Below, one piece after another: positions 1-6,331 of a stretch of 10,996 nt of DNA. Origin of the DNA: Mageeibacillus sp. UBA5734. Its GTDB lineage: Bacteria > Bacillota > Clostridia > Saccharofermentanales > UBA5734. The notes under the pieces are model-generated. The model was given only the letters and a program-made list of their open reading frames with translations, was not told where the DNA came from and searched no databases. Every line of letters begins with the position of its first letter. Positions within the stretch are counted from its first letter, which is position 1. Both the position numbers and the translations under genes were made by a program. Where the stretch lies: contig DIGA01000110.1 in the NCBI GenBank assembly GCA_002419365.1, positions 1-10,996 of the forward strand, given 5' to 3'.

Positions 1-2
1 AA

Positions 3-857
3 ATGAACATCACCGGCGATTCCGGCCAGACCGGCAGCCTGACCAGTGCCGTCCAGTCCGCCCTGGGCAAGACCGGCACGGTCATCGAAGACGGCTATAT
101 CCCCGACATCACGGAAAATGACATCAAGACCCAGTATCTGGTGGAAAATCCCCGTTACGGCGATGCCTTCATGGAAATCAAGATGCGGGCTCCCGCACGC
201 CTGGGTATCGGCAAGGCTGGCGCCCGGTACAAGACACTCCCCCAGCTACAGTTCAGGGCTGCCCATTCCGCTGCCCAGGACGCCTGTTTCCATGACATAG
301 ACCTGGATTTCGTCACAGATAAGCTCGGCCTGTTCTATGTCCAGACACAGTGCGACAGCAAGGACATTTACCTGACCCGACCGGACCTCGGCCGCAAACT
401 GACCGCCGAAGCCCAGAAAACCATCCGGGAAAAGTGCAAGAAGAACCCCACCGTGCAGCTGGTCGTTTCAGACGGTCTCTCCAGCTCAGCGGTAGCAGCC
501 AATGCAGCTGATTTGTTGCCAGCCATTGTCCAGGGCCTGGCCAGTTTCAAGATCGATGTTGGCACAACTTTCTTTGTCAAATATGGTCGTGTCGGTGTCA
601 TGGATGAAATTTCGGAGCTGCTTGGCGCAGATGTCACCTGTATCCTGGTCGGCGAACGTCCTGGCCTGATCACGGCAGAATCCTTGTCGGCCTATTTTGC
701 CTACAAGGCCACAGTTGGCATGCCGGAAGCCCGGCGCAACGTCGTCTCCAACATCCACAAGGCCGGAACCAGTCCGGCTGAGGCTGGTGCCCACATCGCC
801 GAAATGATCAAGGTCATGCTGGAGAAAAAAGCCAGCGGCACCGATCTGAAATTCTAA
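3..857 (+). CDS. eutC: Ethanolamine ammonia-lyase small (light) subunit EutC, 5' end possibly cut by window edge
   Basis: Small subunit of the adenosylcobalamin-dependent lyase that splits ethanolamine into acetaldehyde and ammonia; it works with EutB, which presumably lies just upstream. Family hallmarks are visible: a VENP segment near residue 48, TRPDLGR near 125, SDGLSS near 158, VGERPGL near 217, SNIHKAG near 248 and a KASG tail. The first ATG in the window lies at base 3 with only two bases before it, so no ribosome binding site can be judged. Enterobacterial EutC (about 295 residues, from memory) carries roughly ten more residues before VENP, including a helical shell-targeting tail, so the true start may lie upstream and this ATG may be internal. 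The 284 residues seen cover essentially the whole catalytic domain. It is followed 17 bases later by eutL. The family call is very secure; the start is not. Confidence 0.95.
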   Translation: MNITGDSGQTGSLTSAVQSALGKTGTVIEDGYIPDITENDIKTQYLVENPRYGDAFMEIKMRAPARLGIGKAGARYKTLPQLQFRAAHSAAQDACFHDIDLDFVTDKLGLFYVQTQCDSKDIYLTRPDLGRKLTAEAQKTIREKCKKNPTVQLVVSDGLSSSAVAANAADLLPAIVQGLASFKIDVGTTFFVKYGRVGVMDEISELLGADVTCILVGERPGLITAESLSAYFAYKATVGMPEARRNVVSNIHKAGTSPAEAGAHIAEMIKVMLEKKASGTDLKF

Positions 858-874
858 GCAAGGGAGGATAGAAC

Positions 875-1525
875 ATGAAACGAGATCCAATCAAGGCCAA
901 TGTGCTCGCGACAAAAATCATCCCGAATGTCGATCCTGAGCTGGCCAAAAGCCTGAACCTCGGACCGAATGACCGGTCCCTGGCCCTGATCACGGCAGAC
1001 TGCGACGATGTGACCTACACAGCACTGGATGAAGCCACCAAGGCTGCCGATGTCCGTGTCGTCTATGCCAAGAGCTTCTATGCCGGTGCTGCCAATGCCA
1101 GCACCAAACTGGCTGGTGAAATTCTCGGCATCCTGGCAGGCCCCAATCCGGCCGAAGTCAAGAGCGGCCTGGCGGCAGCAATCGATGTGATCGAAAATGT
1201 AGCCCATTTCGTTTCCGCCAATGATGACGACACCATCCCCTACTATGCCCATTGCATCTCCCGCACAGGTTCGTATCTGTCGGCTGGCGCTGGCATTGCC
1301 GAGGGCGAAGCCCTGGCCTATCTGATCGCTCCGCCGCTCGAAGCCGTGTATGCGGTCGATGCTGCGATGAAAGCTGCGGATGTCAAGCTCTGCGTCCTCT
1401 ATGCACCGCCATCCGAAACCAACTTTGGCGGCGCCCTGCTGACCGGCAGCCAGTCAGCCTGCAAGGCTGCCTGTGAAGCATTCGCCGTGGCAGTCGAGTA
1501 CGTCGCTGACAATCCCAAGGTCTGA
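875..1525 (+). CDS. eutL: Microcompartment shell protein EutL (circularly permuted tandem-BMC trimer)
   Basis: Shell facet protein with two BMC domains in tandem that forms pseudohexameric trimers. In characterised EutL the central pore can open and close and binds ethanolamine. The 216-residue length fits the family. Recognisable stretches are DDVTYTALDEATKAADV (residues about 45-61), a GPNPAEVKSG turn near 89, SRTGSYLSAGAGI in the second half, PPLEAVYAVDAAMKAADV and GSQSACKAACEAF. The repeated 'AxDEATKAADV' and 'AVDAAMKAADV' helices mark the two BMC repeats. A clear AGGGAGG site at 861-867 sits seven bases before the ATG, so the start is secure. It lies between eutC and another BMC gene in the same operon. 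The family assignment is very confident. Confidence 0.96.
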   Translation: MKRDPIKANVLATKIIPNVDPELAKSLNLGPNDRSLALITADCDDVTYTALDEATKAADVRVVYAKSFYAGAANASTKLAGEILGILAGPNPAEVKSGLAAAIDVIENVAHFVSANDDDTIPYYAHCISRTGSYLSAGAGIAEGEALAYLIAPPLEAVYAVDAAMKAADVKLCVLYAPPSETNFGGALLTGSQSACKAACEAFAVAVEYVADNPKV

Positions 1526-1528
1526 TCC

Positions 1529-2119
1529 ATGAAAGCGTTGGGCCTGATCGAGGTCTATGGACTGGTCACTGCCATTGAGGCACTCGATGCAGCAGTCAAG
1601 GCAGCCAATGTCACTCTGCTTGGTGTCACCCAAGTCAAAGGTGGCCTGGTCTGTGTCCAAGTGACAGGTGATGTCGGTGCCACACGGGCAGCGGTCGATG
1701 CGGCGGCGGCTGCTGCAGCCAAGGTAGGCAAAGTGATCTCTGTCCACGTCATTCCGCGACCGGCTGAACCCATCGCCGACATGCTCGGGCCGCAAGGCCA
1801 GGGTCAGGGAGGCGGCCAAGGCCGCGGCAAGGGCCAAGGTCAGAAACCGATTGGGCAGACCATCGAACCAGTTTCAGATGGTGCGCCGGCAATCCAGGCC
1901 ATCGAGCCGCAGCCAGAACCAGAAGCAGCCCCTGCTCCCGCTCCAGCTGAACCGGTCAAGGCTGCCCCGACGGACGACCTCGATCATCTGACTGTCGCCG
2001 AGTTGAGAAACCTGGCCCGTGAGACTGGCGTCACAACACTGTCGAAACGGGACATCCGGTTCGCCAAGAAAGAGGAACTGCTGGAGGCCATCCGCCAGTT
2101 CCGTGAACAGGGGAGTTGA
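1529..2119 (+). CDS. BMC-H shell protein with Gly/Gln linker and C-terminal Rho-N/SAP-like domain (EutK-like position)
   Basis: Residues 1-85 form a complete single BMC domain (MKALGLIEVYGLVTAIEA start, VKAANVT helix, TGDVGATRAAVDAA helix, ISVHVIPRP end), very like EutM/PduA, so it should form hexameric shell tiles. After this come a Gly/Gln-rich stretch (about 89-109, with two basic residues), a Pro/Ala/Glu-rich stretch (about 127-147) and a compact charged tail (about 150-193) with LTVAELRNLARETGV and FAKKEELLEAIRQF. That tail pattern, LTVAELxxLAxExG followed by KKEELLEAI, is typical of Rho N-terminal/SAP helix-extended-loop-helix nucleic-acid-binding domains; this is a by-eye match. E. coli EutK also has a BMC plus a nucleic-acid-binding-like C-terminus, but of winged-helix type. 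The gene starts three bases after the eutL stop with only a weak AAGG at 1517-1520, suggesting translational coupling. The BMC call is certain; the tail function is unproven. Confidence 0.93.
   Translation: MKALGLIEVYGLVTAIEALDAAVKAANVTLLGVTQVKGGLVCVQVTGDVGATRAAVDAAAAAAAKVGKVISVHVIPRPAEPIADMLGPQGQGQGGGQGRGKGQGQKPIGQTIEPVSDGAPAIQAIEPQPEPEAAPAPAPAEPVKAAPTDDLDHLTVAELRNLARETGVTTLSKRDIRFAKKEELLEAIRQFREQGS
1793..1843 (+). repeat. Low-complexity Gly/Gln-coding stretch in the BMC protein linker
   Basis: Imperfectly repeated GGCCAAGG/GGTCAG-like units encode a run of alternating Gly and Gln with one Arg and one Lys (residues 89-105). It marks the junction between the BMC domain and the C-terminal extension and is likely a flexible spacer. 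Such tracts can change length by slippage, so length variation between strains would be expected. Confidence 0.6.
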
Positions 2120-2122
2120 TCT

Positions 2123-3598
2123 ATGCAGCTCTACGACAAAGATCTACTGTCCGTCCAGGAAGTCCGTGAGCTCGTCGCTGCGGCCAAGAAAGCACAGCAA
2201 GAACTCGCGGGCAAAACCCAGGCCGATGTCGACCGGATCTGCCGTTCGATTTCCACGGCAGGCGTCAGAAACGCCCGCCGCCTGGCAGAAATGGCCGTCG
2301 AAGAGACAGGTTTTGGCATCGTGGACGACAAAGTCATCAAGAACATTTTCGCCAGCCGCATGGTTTTCGACCGGGTCAAAGACATGAAAACCATCGGTGA
2401 GATCTCACGCGACGACACGCTGGGAGTGCGCTCTTTCGCGATCCCGGTCGGTGTGGTCGCCGGACTGATCCCCTCCACCAATCCCACCTCGACCGCGCTG
2501 TTCAAAGCCATCATCGCCATCAAAGCCGGCAATGCCGTCGTGTTTTCGCCACACCCGAGTGCCCAGCGCTGCATCCTGCAGACGGTCAAAGTCATCCGGC
2601 AGGCGATTATCGAGGCCGGCGGCAACGAGGATCTGGTTGGTTGCATCACGATCCCCACCATTCAGGCGACGGACAACCTGATGCGCCATCCCGACACGGC
2701 GATGATCCTGGCCACGGGCGGTGCAGCCATGGTCCGGGCAGCCTATTCCTCGGGCACACCGGCGATCGGCGTTGGTCCTGGCAATGGTCCGGCTTTCATC
2801 GAACGCACGGCAGACCTTAAAAAAGCCGTGCGCCAGATCCTCGAGTCGAAAACCTTTGACAACGGCACGGTTTGTGCGTCGGAACAATCCGTCATCTGCG
2901 AAACGGACATGAAAGATGCCGTCAAAGCGGAACTGGTCCGCCAGGGAGCCTATTTCCTGACCACAGACCAGGCGAAGAAACTGGGCAAATTCATCTTGCG
3001 CGGTGACGGGACCATGAATCCACAGGTCGTCGGCCGCAGTGTCCAGGTCATCGCCCGTCTGGCGGAAATCGATGTGCCTGCCGAGGCCCGGGTCCTGATT
3101 GCCGAGGAAGACGGTGTCGGCCGCGGCCATCCCTATTCCAATGAAAAACTGGCCCCGATCCTCGCCTTCTACTGTGAGGAGAATTACCAGAAAGTCTGCG
3201 AACGCTGCCAGGAGATCCTGCGCTACGAAGGAGCCGGCCATACCTTCATCATCCACACCCAGGACACGGCCATGGTTGACTATTTCGCCAAAAGCATTCC
3301 GGTCTCCCGGATTGTCGTCAATTCACCCGGAGCCCTGGGCGGTATTGGCGGCACCACCGGACTCTTCCCTTCCCTCACCCTGGGCTGTGGTGCCATCGGT
3401 GGCAGCGCAACCTCAGACAATGTCGGACCGATGAACCTCTTGAATCTCCGCCATGTCGCCTGCGGCATCCGGGAACTCGACGAAATCCGCGCCGGGGTGC
3501 CGGACTGCCCGGAAGGCATCTGCCGGACTGAAGTCTACCCGGCCATCGATGTCGATGCCATCGTCCGCAAAGTGATTGATCGATTGCAGCTGGCTTGA
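2123..3598 (+). CDS. eutE: Acetylating acetaldehyde dehydrogenase EutE (CoA-dependent, AdhE/Ald-like type)
   Basis: Oxidises acetaldehyde from ethanolamine cleavage to acetyl-CoA with NAD+ and CoA inside the microcompartment. The 491-residue protein is a full aldehyde dehydrogenase fold: the IPSTNPTSTALFKA cofactor-binding region (near 117-130), FSPHPSA, the ATGGAAMVRAAYSSGTPAIGVGPGN core, and FDNGTVCASEQ with the catalytic cysteine at residue 251. Near the C-terminus GGIGGTTGLFPSL and GGSATSDNVGPMNLLN are conserved. These signatures resemble the aldehyde dehydrogenase half of AdhE and clostridial Ald more than E. coli EutE as I remember it. The N-terminus (MQLYDKDLLSVQEVRELV) goes directly into the catalytic domain, without the separate targeting helix and linker of E. 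coli EutE. A GGGGAG site at 2110-2115, overlapping the end of the upstream gene, supports the ATG. It starts three bases after the preceding stop. Confidence 0.95.
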   Translation: MQLYDKDLLSVQEVRELVAAAKKAQQELAGKTQADVDRICRSISTAGVRNARRLAEMAVEETGFGIVDDKVIKNIFASRMVFDRVKDMKTIGEISRDDTLGVRSFAIPVGVVAGLIPSTNPTSTALFKAIIAIKAGNAVVFSPHPSAQRCILQTVKVIRQAIIEAGGNEDLVGCITIPTIQATDNLMRHPDTAMILATGGAAMVRAAYSSGTPAIGVGPGNGPAFIERTADLKKAVRQILESKTFDNGTVCASEQSVICETDMKDAVKAELVRQGAYFLTTDQAKKLGKFILRGDGTMNPQVVGRSVQVIARLAEIDVPAEARVLIAEEDGVGRGHPYSNEKLAPILAFYCEENYQKVCERCQEILRYEGAGHTFIIHTQDTAMVDYFAKSIPVSRIVVNSPGALGGIGGTTGLFPSLTLGCGAIGGSATSDNVGPMNLLNLRHVACGIRELDEIRAGVPDCPEGICRTEVYPAIDVDAIVRKVIDRLQLA

Positions 3599-3682
3599 GT
3601 CGGTCATCTGTCCAATCCTGAACCAACGTGTCGTATTCAAAACGAGCGGCATTGACCGCAAAAAACCAAGGAGGCAATTATT

Positions 3683-3967
3683 ATGGCAACTCTGCAAGCT
3701 CTCGGCATGATCGAAACCAAAGGTCTCGTCGCTTCCATCGAAGCCGCTGACGCCATGGTCAAGGCAGCCAATGTCACCCTGATCGGCAAGGAACATGTCG
3801 GTGGTGGCCTGGTCACTGTCATGGTCCGTGGAGATGTCGGCGCTGTCAAGGCAGCGACCGACGCTGGTGCCGCAGCCGCCGAACGAGTCGGCGAAGTCAT
3901 CTCCGTCCATGTCATCCCACGCCCGCACGAAGAAGTCGAATTCATCCTGCCCACGCTGAAGAAATAA
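3683..3967 (+). CDS. eutM: Major hexameric microcompartment shell protein EutM
   Basis: A 94-residue single-domain BMC-H protein that tiles the facets of the eut shell. The sequence is canonical: ALGMIETKGLVASIEAADAMVKAANVTLIG, a VGGGLVTV pore loop at residues about 39-46, RGDVGAVKAATDAGAAAA, then EVISVHVIPRPHEEVE. Length and motifs match EutM/PduA almost end to end. A strong AAGGAGG at 3668-3674 lies eight bases before the ATG. The 84-base gap after eutE is the largest spacer in the window, but I see no convincing promoter or terminator there. It is very similar to the BMC domain of the gene at 1529, including a 20-base identical DNA stretch, so the two are paralogues. High confidence. Confidence 0.97.
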   Translation: MATLQALGMIETKGLVASIEAADAMVKAANVTLIGKEHVGGGLVTVMVRGDVGAVKAATDAGAAAAERVGEVISVHVIPRPHEEVEFILPTLKK

Positions 3968-4013
3968 GCCTGGCTTCACATCCATCAAAACCCTGAAAAC
4001 CAGCGCTCCTGAC

Positions 4014-4019
4014 AGGAGG
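4014..4019 (+). promoter_or_regulatory. Ribosome binding site that fixes the eutT start at TTG 4028
   Basis: A perfect AGGAGG ends at 4019. The in-frame GTG at 4019 overlaps this site and cannot be its start, whereas the TTG at 4028 lies eight bases downstream. Starting at TTG gives MKVITES, which agrees with the MKDFITEA start of enterobacterial EutT as I remember it. Confidence 0.8.
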
Positions 4020-4027
4020 TGAAGCGT

Positions 4028-4816
4028 TTGAAGGTCATAACCGAAAGTATCCTGCGCGACCAGCTCAGAGCCAGCCAGCCGGAAACCTATTACATTCCGG
4101 AGGGCAAGATCCTGTCACCAGCGGCGCGTGAGTACCTTCAGCAACGCAAGATCGCAATCGGCAAGGGGTCTGCTCCATCGGCCCCTGTGCCGGCCACGCC
4201 CCCCGGCGGCCAATCCGGTGTCGCCACGCCCTCCTCGGCGACACCGGGTCGGTTTGTCGACTTTGAAACGGGTTCTTTCTACCTGGAAAAACCCGAGCAT
4301 ATGACGCATCTGCATGGCAATGTCCTGGTCCCGAAAAACCATCCCCGGATTGTTTTCCGGGGCAAGCTGGACAGCCTGCAGGCCCAGATCGTCCTGGCCC
4401 AGGCGATCCTCGCGGAAACCGCGCCCAAGGAAAGCCCCCGCCTGATCGAAGACCTCGGCGGCATCCTCCTGATCCTGCGTGAAATCATGCGCTGTGATGT
4501 CCAGGAAGTCCCGCTGGAGAATCTGGCCATCCTGGGACTGGACCATACCCAGCTGCGCGAACGGTCCCATTATCCGGAGAAATATTTCGGCATCAAGCAA
4601 ATGGTCCTGCCGGAATACACCATGGGCCGGGCCTATGCGCTCCTGAACCAGATCCGCACAGCGGTGCGCGAAACCGAAACTGCCGCTGTCGATGCCTATC
4701 GCGAGGGCACCCGATACATCCGGGCGGATATTGTCGAAACGTTCAATCGCCTGTCCAGCGCCCTGCACATCGTCATGTGCATGTATCTGGCCGGAAACTA
4801 CCGCAAGGAGGGGTGA
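4028..4816 (+). CDS. eutT: EutT-type ATP:cob(I)alamin adenosyltransferase
   Basis: Transfers the adenosyl group of ATP to cob(I)alamin, making the coenzyme used by EutBC. With the TTG start it has 262 residues, close to E. coli EutT. Residues 1-46 form a small conserved N-terminal module (VITESILRDQL, YIPEGKILSPAAREYL); then a Pro/Ala/Gly-rich linker (about 50-72); then the catalytic domain with MTHLHGN, FRGKLDSLQAQ, EIMRCDV, MGRAYALLNQIRTAVRETET (RETET at 214-218) and RADIVETFNRLSSALHIVM. These last two blocks match the conserved helices of the EutT family. The HX11CCX2C metal motif of enterobacterial EutT is absent: only two cysteines remain, in MRCDV and VMCMY. EutT proteins without that motif are known in other Firmicutes such as Listeria. 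It ends three bases before pduL. The rare TTG start may lower expression. The family call is confident. Confidence 0.92.
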   Translation: MKVITESILRDQLRASQPETYYIPEGKILSPAAREYLQQRKIAIGKGSAPSAPVPATPPGGQSGVATPSSATPGRFVDFETGSFYLEKPEHMTHLHGNVLVPKNHPRIVFRGKLDSLQAQIVLAQAILAETAPKESPRLIEDLGGILLILREIMRCDVQEVPLENLAILGLDHTQLRERSHYPEKYFGIKQMVLPEYTMGRAYALLNQIRTAVRETETAAVDAYREGTRYIRADIVETFNRLSSALHIVMCMYLAGNYRKEG

Positions 4817-4819
4817 GAG

Positions 4820-5431
4820 ATGGAACAGGTCGTGAACGCTGTTCTGGAGGCCATGCTCCGATCGGGGCTGGTCCAGGTCGAAGTCTCGGCCAGGCATGTC
4901 CATCTCTCAGCCCAGGATCTGGTAACCCTGTTCGGTCCTGGCGCAGCCCTGACAGCAGTCCGTCCCCTGTCCCAGCCGGGCCAGTTTCTGGCCGGCGAGC
5001 GGGTGACAATCATCGGCCCAAAAGGCCGTTTCGAACGGACAGCCATCCTCGGCCCCGTCCGGGGCAATACCCAGGTCGAGCTGGCCATCAGTGACCTCAG
5101 GGTTCTCGGCATCACAGCCCCGATGCGCGAATCCGGCGATGTGCAAGGTTCGAGCTCGGTCACAATCGAAGGCCCCTGTGGCCAGGTGGCGCTGCAGCAA
5201 GGCGTGATCATTGCCAGGAACCACATCCACATGACCCCGGAAGCAGCCCGGACCCTGGCACTTGCTGACAAACAGAAGGTCAGTGTCAAAGTCCTGACCG
5301 ACCGGCCGGTCACGTTTCACGATGTCATCGTGCGCGTCAGTGACAAATTCAGCTGCCGCGTCCATCTCGATACAGACGAAGGCAATGCGGCTGCTGTCAG
5401 CGGATTCACCCTCGGCATGATCCTCCGCTGA
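4820..5431 (+). CDS. pduL: PduL-type phosphotransacylase (EutD role): acetyl-CoA to acetyl phosphate
   Basis: Converts acetyl-CoA made by EutE to acetyl phosphate and recycles CoA inside the compartment. This is the PduL family, not the classical Pta-type EutD of E. coli, although in Gram-positive eut operons the gene is often called eutD. Two similar beta-barrel halves are visible, each with a His pair used for the two zinc ions in PduL: SARHVHLS (H26, H28) and ARNHIHMTPEAA (H135, H137). GPKGRFERTAILGPVR and SDLRVLGITAPMRESGDVQGS are also typical. At 203 residues it is standard length. The N-terminal MEQVVNAVLEAMLRSG is a short amphipathic-looking helix ahead of the core, suited to packing against the shell. 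The AAGGAGGGG at 4805-4813 lies within the end of eutT, implying tight coupling. Very confident. Confidence 0.94.
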   Translation: MEQVVNAVLEAMLRSGLVQVEVSARHVHLSAQDLVTLFGPGAALTAVRPLSQPGQFLAGERVTIIGPKGRFERTAILGPVRGNTQVELAISDLRVLGITAPMRESGDVQGSSSVTIEGPCGQVALQQGVIIARNHIHMTPEAARTLALADKQKVSVKVLTDRPVTFHDVIVRVSDKFSCRVHLDTDEGNAAAVSGFTLGMILR

Positions 5432-5490
5432 CCAAGAAACACCAGACGGCAGGACCGGCAGCCACAGACACAGCCGGCAAGAGGTGCCCC

Positions 5491-6309
5491 ATGATCGATC
5501 TGGAACGGATCAATACGTACATGGACCGAGTGGCCCAGTCGGAGAAGACGACGTTCATCCCGGAAGGCCAGCGACTCAAAGTCGGTCTCGACCTGGGTAC
5601 TGCCTTCATCGTCCTGGTTGTTCTGGACGAGTTCAACAATCCGGTGGCCTGTGAAAAAATGGCCGCCAATGTCCTGCGCGACGGTATCGTTGTCGATTTT
5701 CCGGGCACACTGCGGATCGTCAAGCAATTGAAAGCCAGGCTGGAAGAGCGGATCGGCCGCGACCTCACCCATTGTGCCATTGCCATGCCAGCCGGCACCG
5801 AGAGCAGCACCCGGACTCACCAGTACGTCGCTGAAGGCGCCGGTTTCGAAGTGACTGCCATCCTCGACGAACCGTCGGCTGCCAATTCGATTTACCAGAT
5901 CGACAATGGCGTCGTGGTTGATATCGGGGGCGGAACAACCGGCCTGGCGGTCCTGGAGAACGGCCAAGTGACAGCCATCTATGATGAGCCAACCGGCGGC
6001 ACCCATCTGACACTGGTTCTGGCCGGCAACTACAGGATTCCCTTTGCCCAGGCCGAGTCGATCAAGATGGATTTTGCCCGCCACCGCGAGATCCTGCCGA
6101 TCGTGAAAGCCGTCATCGAAAAAATGGCGACCATCATCCGGCGCAACATCGATCCATACAAAACCGACACAATCTACTTGTGTGGCGGGACCTGCTGCCT
6201 GACCGGCATCGAAGCCATCATCGAACGGGAGACCGGCATCCCGACCATCAAGCCGGAGAATCCGTTTCTCGTCACACCCGCAGGCATCGCCATGAATTGC
6301 CTGCCCTAA
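5491..6309 (+). CDS. eutJ: EutJ, actin/Hsp70-fold chaperone-like protein
   Basis: A 272-residue ATPase-fold protein of the sugar kinase/Hsp70/actin superfamily, suspected to act as a chaperone or assembly/reactivation factor in eut operons; its exact role is not settled. Nucleotide-binding motifs are in the expected order: phosphate-1 loop VGLDLGTAF (about residues 31-39), phosphate-2 loop VDIGGGTTG (D144 to G151), and the adenosine motif YLCGGTCCLTGI starting near 229. DEPSAAN near 129 matches the connect segment of the family. No substrate-binding lid is present, so it is a DnaK-like ATPase core alone, as expected for EutJ (about 278 residues in E. coli, from memory). AAGAGG at 5479-5484 lies six bases before the ATG. 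The 59-base gap after pduL holds no clear signal. Confident in the family. Confidence 0.92.
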   Translation: MIDLERINTYMDRVAQSEKTTFIPEGQRLKVGLDLGTAFIVLVVLDEFNNPVACEKMAANVLRDGIVVDFPGTLRIVKQLKARLEERIGRDLTHCAIAMPAGTESSTRTHQYVAEGAGFEVTAILDEPSAANSIYQIDNGVVVDIGGGTTGLAVLENGQVTAIYDEPTGGTHLTLVLAGNYRIPFAQAESIKMDFARHREILPIVKAVIEKMATIIRRNIDPYKTDTIYLCGGTCCLTGIEAIIERETGIPTIKPENPFLVTPAGIAMNCLP

Positions 6310-6331
6310 TCTGCCAGGAAAGGAGGTTGTT

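Noticed and set aside
46..300. 84-residue + strand frame inside eutC
   Set aside because: Out of frame with eutC, Ser/Pro/Arg-rich shadow composition, no ribosome binding site.
3601..3659. Inverted repeats in the eutE-eutM gap (CGGTCA 3601-3606 with TGACCG 3653-3658; GCGG 3646-3649 with CCGC 3656-3659), considered as terminator or antitermination hairpins
   Set aside because: Stems are only six and four base pairs, there is no following T run, and the loop does not show the A1/G4 pattern expected of ANTAR (EutV) target hairpins. Most likely chance.
5455..5477. CCGGC/GCCGG inverted repeat in the pduL-eutJ gap
   Set aside because: Five-base stem with a 13-base loop and no T run; likely chance in GC-rich DNA.
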